Positions 36,601-49,812 of a stretch of 64,000 nt of DNA are shown one piece after another. The stretch is from positions 1,862,501-1,926,500 of the forward strand of contig PQWQ01000007.1 of assembly GCA_002943765.1 (NCBI GenBank), written 5' to 3'. Source of the DNA: Psoroptes ovis. Taxonomy: Eukaryota; Arthropoda; Arachnida; Sarcoptiformes; Psoroptidae. A program made the translations under genes and the position numbers. Each line of letters opens with the position of its first letter. The stretch's first letter is position 1. The notes under the pieces were generated by a model. That model was not told where the DNA came from. It searched no databases and saw only the letters and a list, made by a program, of their open reading frames with translations.

Positions 36601-39600
36601 AATTTCCACTTCATTTTTGATCCATTTTTTCAGTGATTTATTTTGATTTATTACTTTTAAAATTCAAAAACAAAGTCCCATAATTACATAATCATGAGAA
36701 TTTTTTTTTTGTATTCACACGCAATCATAATTGTATCATTTGTTTATTGTTTTTTAATTTTATTTTATTTTTTCATAATTTAGTCCCCTTTTGTTTCATT
36801 CACAATTCTCCCCCCAAAAAAATCAATCCAAATGTCATTTTTGATTCAAAAATATTTATCAAACAGCATGTCAAATACTAGTCAAATACTAAACACAAAT
36901 AGTCGACAAATGAAAAATCAAATCAATGAAAAATTTCACCTTTTCACTGCCGCTGTATGTGTTTGTATTATAATTATTGTTTGCATTTTGACATTCAATT
37001 TCCATTCAATTTTCAATCTAAAGTCAATTTCAATCTATTTTTTAATTCGATTTTCGCTTTGATTATCATTATAATTATCATTGTTTTTATTCAAATTTTT
37101 CGTTTCCAATCGATTTCATTTTCAATTTTAATTTATTTCAAAAAATGAATAAATCAAATAGAAATCAAAGCATATGGCATACCTGGATGCGTTTGCATAT
37201 CAAGGCTTGTGATGTGTTAGCATATACAAATACCTGTGTGTGTGTCTATGCGTGTGTTCTTATTGTTTTTAAACGCAATAAATCAATCAATCAATCAATC
37301 AACGATATTGATTTATTGATTTAAATAAATTAAATTTTAATACACAAAATTGAAATGAATCAGAATTTTCATTTCAAAAACACATGTGAATGCAATCGAA
37401 AAAAAAAACGAAAAGATGCACGCAAATTCAATCTAAATATATTCAAAAATTCACTCAAAATGACTGTACAGTCTTACTACATACGCCTGAATCGCCTGTA
37501 TATGATTTATGATGGTCGCTATCGTAGAAATTTGCCATATTGTTCAGGTGTTTCTTCACTGCTGTTTTGCTTTCAAAAATAATTTCTCATTGTTTTTTCA
37601 TGCATGAATTGACAAGTTTTCCATTGTTGTTTTAATTACAATAATAATGACAATTGTAATTAGTAACAATCGAGGAGAATAAACAGCAAAAATAATTAAA
37701 AGAAATATTTAAAAAAAAACAGCGAAATTGAAATGAAAAAAGCTAAACAATATTCAAATGTTTGAAAATTATTGAAAACAATAATAATAATTCACCGATT
37801 TGAAATCGGTGAATAATAATAATTCACTTATTATTAATCGGTGAAATAATGAAGAACAATTTTCACCTGGGTAAAAACTAGTGAATCGACAAGTGAACAT
37901 TAACATAAATAAATAAATAAATGAATGAATAAATAAATAAATAAACAAACAATAAACTAATAATAATAATAATATGTTAAACGATTGTAATTATTATCGT
38001 TTATTTATTCAATTTTCTTGGATAAATCTTGAGTAGAAGATGACCGATTTACTCGATGAATGAATGAATGATTAAATAAATACTGGTAATAATAATTATG
38101 ATAATAATAATGACCCTTTATATTTGTATGATTGGATTGACCTTTAAAAAATGTTTGTTTTGCTGTTGTTGTTAATAATTCTTTAAATTATAATGGTGAC
38201 ACAAGTTGGTGGTGGTGGTGCTGGTTTCATTTCATTTCATTGTTGTTGACCAAATTGAAGCCCATTCTTTACCATCCATTTACCCAATTTTAATCGTTTG
38301 GCATACATTTTCTTCGATTTCAATTAATTATTCCATTTTTTTTTATTGATCTTTAATTCATTTCTTTTTCTTTGGTTGGTTATTTACCTTCATTGAATCG
38401 TGATTCGAAATTTTGTGATTGATCAATTCTCATCATTACATAGAATATGATAATATCATGGACAATGGTACAAATGAATCAAAAATCTAATTATACTTTG
38501 ACCAAATCTAAGAAAAAAAAATTATCATTTAAATCATTAAAATCATCAATATTGATGAATGAATGGTTTATTTCAAACTCTTTGATGATTGGTATATCTA
38601 TGCACAATAAAACAATTTTTATTTCGGCTAATAATCACGAGGATAAGATCAACAACAACAACAACAACAATGATGATGATGATCAGCGGCGATGATAAAG
38701 AAAATGGGTGAATTTTTATTTTCAAAGAAAATAAAAATAAAATTGTCGAATACCGATTCGAATCTCCCGAAAAAACAATTGTGGTCATCATTATCATCAA
38801 AACATTATCTTTAGAATGTATTTTAATTGTGTTTGTTTCGACTAAAAAAATTCAAAAATACAATCCATCCACACACTCGAACACACGATACACTCAAAAA
38901 CTTGTAAACATCGAAAACAACTGAAATGAACTAAACAACAAATGAAACAAACAAGTAAACATAACAAGCCTCAAAACAACCTCATTGATAATGATCAAAA
39001 ACGGATGAATGGTAACATCCACACACTCAAGAAATGGCTTTCAACACATCAGAAAAAAATGGTAACATCATTCATTCATTTCTTTAGGAGAAATGCATCC
39101 ATTCATCCAGTTGTTGTTGTTGTTGATGATATTTGATGAATTGTTGTCGTTGATGATATTAAATGATATGTTTCAAATAATAAATTCAAAAATCAGACAA
39201 ACAAGCAACGAACGTCCGAGAAACAAATGATAATAATTTACCATTCGATTTTACTTACATCGTCGATGCTTTGATGCATTTTGAATGTTTTAGTTTCAAT
39301 GTATTCATTACGATTTCACTCCTGTTGCTGCTGTCTTGTCTTATTAATGATGGTAAAACTTGTTGTTGTAGTTGTTGTCAAGTGGTTCATACAAGCAACA
39401 AGTGGCTGAATAGCGACTCGCAATGTTTACGAACATCGTTTTGTTGAAATCCATTAGGTTAATTGTTCTTGAAAAATTGTTCAGATCAACTCATTTGTCA
39501 GGGATTAATGCAAATTAATTCGACAAGTGTAACAACCATCCAAGACTAATCAAATACCTGCGAGTGTCTTTGACGGTTTTCACTTGTCATTCGTTTATTT

Positions 39601-40836
39601 TTTCGTTTGTTTCCAGCGAATATCCCTCTTGAAACAGGAAAACAAATGATTGAATTCAATTAAATTGAATCATGTAAAGGATTGAATCAACAAGGTCGAA
39701 TGTTGAAAAATGAATCATAAACCTGTGTACATACCTTTGTTTGATTCGCTTTTCTTCCAAAAAACTTTCATGAAACAATGATTCATTCATTCGAGGATAA
39801 TGCACCATTATTCTTTGATGATAATGAATGTTTTGCTATCATCATCAACAACACAATTGCAATCCATATGAATATTATGAAACACATTCATGTAAATACA
39901 TCCGAATTCAATGACAATTGTTTCAATCGTTTCAATTTCACTTCTTGTCAACATTACATCATGATTGTCACCGTTGCTGTCGTTGTCGTTGCTATTTTTG
40001 ACATAATCATCAAACGCTTTCGATTTTGATGATTGAATAATCATTTGTCTGACATGTTTCGACTGAATTCAATCTAGTTTCATACCTTTTACCGGATATT
40101 TATGTCTAATCTGCTTAATTATGCTTCCAAACCGACTCATTTCGCGTGAATTTTCACCTATTTGACTAATTTTGCAGCTTAACCCATTACTAAATTTATT
40201 GACTTCCATTCATTTATTCATTGAATGAATCTTACGAAAAAATGAATCGATTTTCCCCGATTTCTTTTCTATATTTAATATTCATTACGCCATTTGGTTG
40301 GAAATGGCGAAATTCATTTGAATTTAAATGAATTTTTTAAATTTAAAATTTGAATCCATTTTTGAAAAAAAAAATGAAGAAAAATGTGCCATTTAAACAT
40401 TTGAACATAAATATTTTGCTAATACAATGTGTGTACAATAATACGATCAATGATTGATTTATTGTCCTCAATTCTCATACAAATTGATTGATTAGTCACA
40501 AAAAAGTAGTTTGTTTGTTGTAATTTATATTTATGTATTTTTATATTTTAATATTCATTCATTTTTCTTTTTTTAATATTCTTATTTTGCTGCCATTTTG
40601 CCATTATCATTATATGTTTATGTCGTATTTCATAAATATGTTACGATGTTGTTGTTGTTGTTGTTGTTCAATTGTTCCCGTTGTTCATTTGTTGTTAGCT
40701 CATTTGTTTGATTTATATATGAAATAATGTAATGACAATAATCGGTTAATGATATTTTCGTTGTTGTTGTGTCGTTGCCGTTGTTGTTGTTGTTGACTAA
40801 TTTCGCTTCAACAACAACAAATGTGATCATCCATTA

Positions 40837-40882
<46 letters not shown>

Positions 40883-43800
40883 CATCATCATCAATTTCAT
40901 AATCATAGCCATCTTATTACTTGCTTACTTGCCAGTTGGCTTTTTCATGTTGCTCATTTTCATTTCATTTCAATTCATTTGGTTCATTAAAGAAATTTAG
41001 GTAAAAAAATTATTCCAATTGTTTAAAGTAATAATCTTTTTGTTTTTTTTTAAATTTTCATTCATATTTTGATTCGATTGTCGATTTTCAATTGTTAATT
41101 GTCCATTCATTTATTCGTTCATTCATTCGTTGATTCATTCATTATAAAAAGCAAACTAAATTTAAATTGTATTCATGGTTTATTTATGGTCGATTGGCTG
41201 AATCATCGATTGTATACGGAGTTGTATTCAACAAAGAAGATGCAAAAATGATGATTTTTAAATGAAATTTGCGTATTCATCATTTGATCATCTTTTTCTT
41301 TTGAATCGAAAATGAAATCAACAAAAGAAAGAAATCTAATCAAACGTTGATCATCGTTGATGATGATGATGATGATGATTTTGATTGAATTTTTTATTTT
41401 CAAATTCAAATGGACATGAAACAAATGGAACATTATTCAAAATAAATGAGTAAAAACAATCCATTCGTGCTGATTCGGTTTGTCATTGATGATGATGATG
41501 ATGATGTCTTTGATTGTAATCGATTAAATTTGCTTCGTTTATTTCATCATGATTTAATCGAATCAAACGATGATAACAATAAAGATGATGATGATAATCA
41601 AGATTCGATTGACATTCAAATGGAGAAATAATCAAAAAAACAATTCTTGATTAATTCGCACATTATTTCCTGATTGCTGCACCATTGTTCCATTTCATTT
41701 CATTTTGCTTCATGTTTCATGAATGGAATGGTGCCCAAACAATGGAACAGTGAAACAGTGTCTCTTCGCTATAATTCAATGATAATTCAAAGATTATTCA
41801 TGATTTTTAATTTTTGTGGCATTTAAATTTGAATTTCACCATCAACTTCGATTGAATTATGGGCGAAAATTAAATTCAAATTCAATTTCATTTTTTTTTT
41901 TTTTTTTTTTTTGAACGGATTTTATCTTTGATTGATTTTTAATTTCATTTCATTTTTTTTTCTTCTAAATTTTCAAAACAGTTACTGGAACAGGAAAAAT
42001 ATGCACTGAAAAAGAAACTAAATTCAATTGAAATTGAATATGAAAATAAATTACATGATTTACAGCATGATTTAGAAATAGCCAAAGAAAATCTTCGTAC
42101 ACATGTTGATCTAAATAAACAAAATGAATCGGAAACTAATCGTATCATAACTGAATTGACTGAACAAAATCGTCGGCTAACAAATGAATTGAAAGAGGTA
42201 ATAATTTTTTTATCAATGATTTTTGATTAATTGAATTTCCGATGTTTTTGTTTTGTTTTGTTTTTGATTTATTGATTAACGATATGTATTTTTTTTTTTC
42301 TTATTGATCTAATTAGACTACAGATCGTGAATCGCTATTAGAAAAAGAAATACAATCATTAAAAGAACAATTTAGCGCTAGACGTATTAATTTTAGTGAT
42401 CATATTGGCCAATTAGAAGGTTTACGTGATGAAATCAACTTGCTAACAAAACGTAAACGTGAATTAGAGAATAAAATATCGGCATTGAATGATGAAAAAA
42501 TGTCCATATCGATAACGTTGGATGAAACACAATATCGTATTATGTCATTAGAAAAAGAATTGAATGATAAAGATTTAAATATTCAAAATCAACAAAAAGA
42601 TCTCGAAGAATTACGGCGAACAATAATACATTATCAAAATCGTATCGATTCATTGATGAAAATGCGTACATTTGATTTAGGCGCACAACAAGTTTCATCA
42701 TTATATAATGAAATTGAAATATCATCACAAACATCATCATCAAATGGTGATGATCATCATAATCATCATCAACATCATCAAAATCATTTGCATCAACATC
42801 ATAATCATAATAATAACAATGGTTATCTATCTGATACAGATGATATTGATATGTTTCCAATCGATTGTAATCGATGTTTCAAAGTGAGTCCATTTTCCAT
42901 TTCCATTTTTCCAAATGATAAATCAACTCATTCACTTTTAAATCCAAAATAGATGAAACAAGAAATTGGTGATTTATATCAAAAACTTAAACAATTATAT
43001 GATGATCTCCATAAACGAATAAACCAAAGTGAACACCATCCACTACAAAAATCGGAACGTAAAAATTCCAACACCGAAATGAATGATATTATGTCGAGTT
43101 CGAATGCTTCATCTTCATCATCATCGACGAATGGTGAATCATCGCCAACATCGACCCGAAGTGTTGATCATAACCATGATAGTGGTATTCAAACGAATTT
43201 ATTCCTTATGGATGATTTAAATATGATTGTTTGTGATATACAGGACCTCATTAAAAATTGTGATTTTATTGTAAGTTTTCATTCAATAAAATTTTAAAAT
43301 TCCCAAATCTTAATTCTCGAATTTCCCTTTTTCAAAATCTAGTCGCAATGTTCATCTTGTCAACAATTCCGTTTGGAACGTATGGAATTAGAGCGGCTAT
43401 ACAAGACAACACAACAAGATAAAGAAGAAATAAGTAAATTAAAAAATGAAATTCTACAATTATCATCATCATCAATGATGAACGATGCTGAATTGACATC
43501 GGCACGTGAACGTTTAGCAGCATATGAACAAGATAAACAATCTGATCAACAAACACAAGATGAAATTGTTAGTAGAGCTTTAAAAATGCGTGATGAAACA
43601 ATAGCAAGAAAAAATTTAGTCGAAATTGAATTGGCTAAAATACGTATCGAATTAATGCATGTAAATTCACAATTGCTGGAAACCATTCAACAAAAAGTTG
43701 AATTATCACAACAACTTGAACAGTGGCAGGTAATGATAATTACTTGATTAATTACTTAATTAATTACAAAATTTTCTAATTACAAATAATAACTAATCTT

Positions 43801-44012
43801 TCTTATCCATTTTGATGTAGGTCGATATGGAAATATTGATCGAAGAACAATTACGAAATAAACTTAGTTTACAAGAAAATTCATCTTCATATTCAACAAT
43901 CAATGGTGTAACAATGCAAAACAATTATTTATCATCAAATCATCATAAAAAAGAAAATCGTTTCAATTTGACAGAAAAATTGGCAAAATTATTAAGTTAT
44001 CAACGATCATAG
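27693..44012 (+). CDS. BICDL1: BICD family-like cargo adaptor (BICDR/BICDL)
   Basis: Coiled-coil adaptor that activates dynein-dynactin for vesicle transport. Exons 27693..28295, 41982..42197, 42317..42883, 42953..43270, 43343..43729 and 43821..44012 are all phase 0 and give 760 aa. An Asn/Asp/Ser-rich N-terminus precedes KEKDLILAAELGKALLDRNE: this is the CC1 box, with AAxxG at 171-175 that binds dynein light intermediate chain. Then coiled coil (RDEINLLTKRKRELENKIS), SSLYNEIE in the Spindly-motif-like position, and a C-terminal coiled coil (KNLVEIELAKIRIELMHVNSQLLETIQQK) matching BICDR-1 rather than BicD. Intron 1 is 13,686 bases; the others are 69-119. An ATG five bases upstream (27688) opens a different frame. 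Drosophila name: BicDR. AATAAA at 44324-44329. Confidence 0.9.
30652..30676. repeat. (CA)n microsatellite
   Basis: Twelve or more CA units, with further broken CA runs on both sides (30632-30715), inside BICDR intron 1. Confidence 0.8.
32863..32898. repeat. Perfect inverted repeat, 17-bp arms
   Basis: Left arm TATCCAATATATATCAT, spacer TG, exact complementary right arm. Could extrude as a cruciform or form an RNA hairpin with a very tight loop. Confidence 0.85.
37790..37814. repeat. Inverted repeat, 12-bp arms, plus third half-site
   Basis: ATTCACCGATTT, one G, then its exact complement; a further AATCGGTGAA copy lies near 37836-37845. The core CACCGATT/AATCGGTG is unusual in this AT-rich surround. 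Confidence 0.75.
40838..40892. repeat. (TTA)n / (TCA)n microsatellite
   Basis: About 14 TTA units running into four TCA units, inside BICDR intron 1 close to its 3' end. Confidence 0.85.
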
Positions 44013-44429
44013 CAAAAATGATAGTGATGGTCAAATGAAATAGAATGTAATCAAAGATAATTTCAAGCAAAAAATTGTCGAAATTTGTTATAAATAATTG
44101 TTCAAAGATGTTTAAATTTTATAAATTTTTGTAATTTTTCTTTCTCGTTGTTGTTGTTGTTTCAATTACTATTATTATTTTAATTATTTTGAAATTTCCC
44201 CATTTCTTTCTCTCCTTTATTAACCATTTATTTTTTAAATGATATGTAAATATAATTATTATTTAATTATTATTAAAATTTTAAATTTTTTAATCAATTT
44301 TAAAACAAAACAAAAAAATTAAAAATAAAATTCAAATTAATTGACATGATTCGTAGTGAATCTTTTCTAATTTGAATCATTCCAATCAAAAACAATTTTA
44401 AAAATGTCATTTAGTCAAAATTGCAACAA
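44013..44429. other. 3'UTR of BICDR gene and junction with the transposase
   Basis: AT-rich, (GTT)n at 44148-44161, poly(A) signal AATAAA at 44324-44329. No terminal repeat of the following element was recognised. Confidence 0.5.
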
Positions 44430-45437
44430 TTACAATGTCAATGACTTTAATTGCTTGCAATTAATGTTAATTTGAAAAATTATATTTGAATAATAGCCTT
44501 CGCAATCGGATTCTGATATAATATTTGATCCGTCCTCTATAATATCTAGCAATTCCCTTTCATTGTTAGGTGCAGCACGTTTTACAAAGTTTTTCCATTT
44601 TGAGAACATATTCTCAATCGGATTAAGAAAAGGTGAGTATGGTGGTAAAAATTCACATCTAACACCTTTCTCGGTAAATAAATTTTTTATGTTTCCACAC
44701 TTATGGAAAGGTACATTATCCATAATGATTAGATGATTGGCTGCATCATCTCCCAGAATTTCTAATAAATCTGTTAGGAAATTGTGGAACGTTGTACTAT
44801 TGTAGGCTCCAACTTTGGAAGCGTAATACAAGATTCCAGCTCTTGTTAGTGCTGCACAAATCGAAATATTCCTTGACCTGATGTTAGGCACAGTCATTGT
44901 GGCAGAGGTTCCACTTTTAGATCTACCTTTGCTCACCCTGGTCGAAACCTGGAAACCGACTTCATCGATGAAAATTATTTTACTCCCAGTGAAACGGGTC
45001 TGCCAATTTAAAAATGCCATGGCATAGTCGTGCCTTTTTAATATTGTGTCGGCATCGTTTCTTTTTTCACATAATCTGGTTAATTTCTTCAATGTATAGT
45101 GAAAACCTGATAAGTAATTATTGACAGTTGTCGGAGAGAGTTTTACGTTGAATTCTTCTTGACATTTACTCGATAATTCCTTGAGAGTCATAGTACAGTT
45201 TTCATTAACCCATTCTATTAATTTTTCTTTTTGTTCAGATGTTAATTTACATTTTTTCTTACCACCTCTCTTCAAGATCTCGGATCTTCCAGATTGATTG
45301 TATATTTTTATAATCGAATCTATTGTATTTCTTTTAATACCCAATAATTCAGCAATTCTCACTGGTCGATTTCCGCTGGTATATAAATTGATTATTCTTT
45401 TTCTATCGTCATTCGATAGTGTATTGTATTTTGGCAT
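44430..45437 (-). CDS. Tc1/IS630-like DD34E transposase, intact ORF
   Basis: DDE transposase of the Tc1-mariner superfamily, 335 aa from the ATG at 45437 (MPKYNTLSNDDRKRI). A further in-frame ATG at 45497 would add a hydrophobic 20-residue leader that is more likely untranslated. N-terminal helix-turn-helix (RPVRIAELLGIKRNTIDSII) and a second DNA-binding region, then catalytic residues D158 (FIDEVGF), D240 (IIMDNVPFHK) and E275 (YSPFLNPIENMFSKWK), with 34 residues between D240 and E275. This is a different lineage from the DD34D mariner at 3.6-4.6 kb. No stops or frameshifts. Terminal inverted repeats could not be found by eye, so element ends are unknown; domestication cannot be excluded. 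Confidence 0.9.
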   Translation of the reverse strand: MPKYNTLSNDDRKRIINLYTSGNRPVRIAELLGIKRNTIDSIIKIYNQSGRSEILKRGGKKKCKLTSEQKEKLIEWVNENCTMTLKELSSKCQEEFNVKLSPTTVNNYLSGFHYTLKKLTRLCEKRNDADTILKRHDYAMAFLNWQTRFTGSKIIFIDEVGFQVSTRVSKGRSKSGTSATMTVPNIRSRNISICAALTRAGILYYASKVGAYNSTTFHNFLTDLLEILGDDAANHLIIMDNVPFHKCGNIKNLFTEKGVRCEFLPPYSPFLNPIENMFSKWKNFVKRAAPNNERELLDIIEDGSNIISESDCEGYYSNIIFQININCKQLKSLTL

Positions 45438-48287
45438 TTTTAAATTATCAAAGATTAACCCAAACAAACAAAAAAGCCAAGAAATAATAAAATACATTCA
45501 TGAATTTGCATAAATTTATATGAATATGAATATTTACTAAATTGAACTTCAAAAATGCAAAAATTAAATTTGAAATTATAAAATTTAATTTCACAGCTAC
45601 GAAAATCAATTCCAAATCTAAAGAAATTAATCATATAACTCCGAAAATCAATTTTTGAACCCCGAACAAAAATTGAAAACCCTGTAATATGAAAAATTAT
45701 TTTAAAAAAATTGATTGAAATTTAATTTTAAAATTTTAAATTTGAAAATTAGCTGAGAGTATTATTTACATTAGTCCACACTAGATGGCGACACATTTTT
45801 CATTGTAAAAATATTTTTCACCCGCGATTTTTTTTTTTGTGACACGGGTTTATTTTTAATTTTCTGTTTTTTTTCATTTTGATTTTTTAATGGTAATAAT
45901 CGATTGTTTTTTTTTACATTTCGTGATAAAAAACAATACAAAATTTTGGTACAGTGATTCATCACAATGATTGATGATTGAAGTGAAAAGAATTTTTTCT
46001 CAAATTGAGTTAAAACATTTAATAATTCGTAATTTTTTGAAAAATTTGAATTTTCAAAATTTTGATTTCCATTTTTTTTATCAAAAATTGCTAACGAAAT
46101 TGAGTTTCAAACAAGAAAACTTTTTCCGTGCATCCGTAATTCAAAAAATTGAATTTTTAATTTATCAAATTCAAGAAAAAATTCAGTTTCATCATGAACG
46201 ATAAATGATCATAAATCTTGGCTGTTGAAGAAAAAAATGAAATTCAGTTCATTTTTCTCTTTGAGAATCGAAAAATTCCGAGAAGAAATTTTCAGAAAAA
46301 ATAAATAAATTCTGCATTTGATTAGATTTACCGTAGAAAAAAGGTCCAAAATAACTAAGGGTCCCGAACATTTCAGGGGAAACAATTTTACCCGAAAGAT
46401 TTGTGAAAGAATCGGTAAAAAAATTGTCTGATCATCATGAAATTTAACGAAATTTTCGATGATCAAAATGTCTTACGAATCAAATTATGACATTGTTAAA
46501 ATTCAAATGATATTCAACGTGAAATTTTATGAAATTTTTCTTCAAATTTCATCCTTAAAAATGCTTCCATCATTGATTTTACTTGACATTCAATCATTGC
46601 GCTCATTGCATTCATTGAATCAATCAAGACCAACATAGATTTTTAATGATTTCAACGATAATTTTTGAATAAATTCAAAAATGAAATAATTTCATTTAAT
46701 TTTTTTTTTTTTTTTTGATGATTTTGACAAAATTTCGGAAAATTATTCACCCTAGAATTTCAAAATTCAAATTTTACGAAATTTAAATTCTTTGCGTTTC
46801 GTGTGTCCATGAATTTTTCCCAGTGATATATTCTTCGCTGCCAGAATATTCAATTAGTCTTCTTTCCTCTCCTCGCTAGTTCTGGGAATTCTTCACAAGA
46901 ATTCTTCTTCACGAGAATTATTCGTTCTGAGAATTTGTGATTTTGCTTGAAATTCAAAATTTTCATATTTTTAAATTCTTCAAATTCTGTAATTTAAAAA
47001 CAAAAAATGAACGAAGAAATCATTCAAACTAATTGTGATTGGATAATTTCACCATCATTTGGGAATGGCTTTTGGAGCCATATTTTCAATATTTTTTTGC
47101 GATTCTGCTATTCTGATTCTGATTCTGGTAATTGATGGCTGAATCAGAATACCAGAGTTGAATTAAAATATCGAATGGGTGGATGTTTGTGAATTGTTGG
47201 CTGAGTCGGCGCCATTCTGCTTCATTTTATTCTGGTTTTTTCGTTTTATATAATTCATTTTTGAATCAAAGAAATATTCTTGACTTTGTATGCTTCGTTG
47301 GTGGATTCATATTCATTATATATGAATTTAGGTTTCCAAAAAATGATTTCAAATGAAATCAATAATCACGATCATCATCGCCATTGATTCTGGTTCAACA
47401 TTTTTTGGCACCTCCTTCATTTGTTCTATGTTTTTCCAGTCTTCTCTGGCCACTGTCTAATAAGCCACTCAAATATATATTTGATGATATGTCGTAGAAT
47501 ATTCTGTGAATCGCGCCCATTTTCGCTCATTTTTTCGGTTCATATAACTTCAAGTATCACCGAAACAGGTGAATCAAATTAGACATCACGAAACATGAGT
47601 GTGAGAGCGGACACACACAATTCAATTGAAGCGCTTCAATTACTACACCGAATTATTTTACCATTCCATACCACCAACGACGACAACAAACGGCCACCAC
47701 CAGCACCATCGTTATTATCATCATCTTCATCATCGTCATCTTCGCCGTATTCACCACACAATTATCATCATCACCAATCATGAGAATGAATTGAAAGTGA
47801 GTGTTTGTGTGTGTTTGAGTCAAAGACAAACACAAAGAGAGCAAAATTTCATTTTCATTGTTTTTGCTTGTTTCAAATCGCATTTCACATTCATTTAATG
47901 AATTAGCTGCTTCGGCTGCTGCTGCCGGTATTTTGTTTCACTCGGTTTGAGATACCCAAAACACTGAGTTGGCCATCATCATCATCATCATCATCGGTGA
48001 TCATCATCGTTGACAATATAAAAGCCATCAGCACTAATTATGGTTGTGGTAATCAGCCATAACTAACTGGTAATTATCGATTCATATTATGAATATTGAA
48101 TATGTATTAATTAATAAATCATGAATATAAATATTAATAATTATAATTTGAATTTATTTCAACTAATTGATTGATTAATTAATCCTTTTGTTTCAAATTA
48201 TTGAATTGTAGTTACACATTAATTATTAATTGCTTCTCTTGTTTTTTTTCAAATTTTCTCTTTGAATATTTGATTAATTTGCTTTAA

Positions 48288-48410
48288 ATGTATAGTGTTG
48301 ATGAAACACCTGGAACCGAAAATTCAGAAATGAAACCAACAAAATACTTCAAACATCAATCAATCAAATCATTATTCAAAATTAAGCCTATCATCGAGCA
48401 TTCATCGCCG
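48288..48410 (+). CDS. Candidate orphan first coding exon, 41 codons
   Basis: ATG preceded by TAA, then an open segment with unbiased residue content (DETPGTENSEMKPTKYF, SLFKIKPIIEHSSP), ending at a plausible donor (CCG|GTATGA) at 48411. Without splicing it stops two codons later. An alternative acceptor TATAG at 48291-48295 would make it an internal exon in the same frame. It is on the VAChT/ChAT strand, so it might be an upstream exon of that locus. No family recognised. Confidence 0.22.
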
Positions 48411-49338
48411 GTATGAAACAATTAATCCATAGATTAAATTGGAGATAATTCAAATAAATCACTCACTTATCGTCTATTCAAATCAATGACTTGAATTTAA
48501 TCCAATTCAAATTTTCGTAATGATCAATGAATAATTTATGACCAAATGATTTATATTTGAAATAAAATTTGATATATAATTGACAAGTGAAAACTAATCA
48601 ATCAATCGTTCAATCAATTGATTCAATTTTTCAACAAAAATAAAACAAACATTTTTCAATTGATTTTCAACCCAAAAAACAAAAATATATCACTTATTGT
48701 GCAATATTTAAGTGCAATTTTAAATAAAGAATTCATCAATAATTGATTACACTCATCATCGTTTGATAACAACGATTAAAATCTACTCCGATAAACTCAC
48801 TTAACATCAATAAATCATCAGAAAAAATTGATTGAACCCAACAATTGGGTAAAAATATGTGAAAATACTTTCAACAAAAACATTTTTTCAACATTCAAGA
48901 GCTTAATTTTGAAGAAATAACAATCAGAGTACAAGATAATTAAGCTAATAATCATTGAAATTGAGGAATTCAAAATGAAAATTAATTAATATCCATGATT
49001 GATTTGAACAAAGGTATGAATTTTTAATTTTAAAAATTTTAAATATCTCAGTTGTTGTTGTTGTTTGTTGTGTTGATGATGCTGTTGTTTATGATAATAT
49101 TTCGAATTAAAAAGAAATTCCCAAATTATCAATTAACCCTTTTTCAGTGCTCTAAGCCTTTGAAGTATAAGGCAATATGAGGTTGATTAGGTTTATAATT
49201 CTCCAAATCCCTCTCCGAATCTCGAGATAATCTCCTTAAAATGCTCAAGATTTCGATGTTGTTGTTGTTGTTGTTATCGTTGAAAAATCAATCATACAAT
49301 CAATCAATCAATACACTCAGATCTAATATCGATATTCG

Positions 49339-49359
49339 CTGCTGCTGCTGCTGCTGCTG
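49339..49359. repeat. (CTG)7 microsatellite
   Basis: Seven exact CTG units in noncoding sequence upstream of VAChT. Confidence 0.85.
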
Positions 49360-49812
49360 TTTTTGCTGTTATTTTCGATCAATTTCAATGATCTCTGATG
49401 AATTGTTTTTTCTTAAATTTCAAATACTTTCAGATCGAATACTTTAAATTTGATTCTATCTAATCATCAAAATTCGGCGAGAATAAATTGAAATTGCATT
49501 CATTTTATCTTTCATTCATTTATTTTTCGCTCGAAAATTGATGCAACAATAAAATAATGAAAATTGAAATAATGGAAACAGGAGAATAGGAATGCATTTA
49601 TTGCATTCATATTATTATTTGGTATTATCACGTACAAAGCACGTTTTATTTTTGTTTTATTTCATTTATTTTTCAAATATTCATTTATTTAATATTAGAA
49701 ATATCGTATACATCATATATTATACAGCCGTAGCATCATCTTATTACATTCAATTATATGAATTTTAAACAGAATCCAAACTTACATACGAAACCATGCT
49801 TACGATACAATA

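Larger units (their letters stand above)
28296..41981 (+). other. 13.7-kb first intron of the BICDR gene
   Basis: GTAAGT donor and CAAAACAG acceptor, phase 0. Mostly AT-rich with CAT/TTG/ATT microsatellites; no gene recognised on either strand. It contains a (CA)n tract, a 36-base near-perfect palindrome, a 25-base palindrome, a short GC hairpin at 36322-36340 and a long ATT tract. Small ORFs (for example 31056-31244, 36222-36464, 38447-38695) have no recognisable domain. Confidence 0.7.

Noticed and set aside
38750..38775. B-box-like GATTCGAATC, possible tRNA
   Set aside because: No A box or cloverleaf arms at the right distance.
41446..41631. Asp-rich 61-aa ORF just before BICDR exon 2, possible alternative first exon
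   Set aside because: It ends in a TAA with no usable donor in phase, and its Asp run comes from GAT repeats.
46880..46935. Heat-shock-element-like GAA/TTC array
   Set aside because: GAATTC words recur but not in the regular 5-base nGAAn/nTTCn phasing.
47595..47783. 62-aa ORF MSVRADTHNSIEALQLLHR...
   Set aside because: The first 20 residues look plausible, but the rest is TCA/CAT microsatellite translation; no splice donor at its end and no family.
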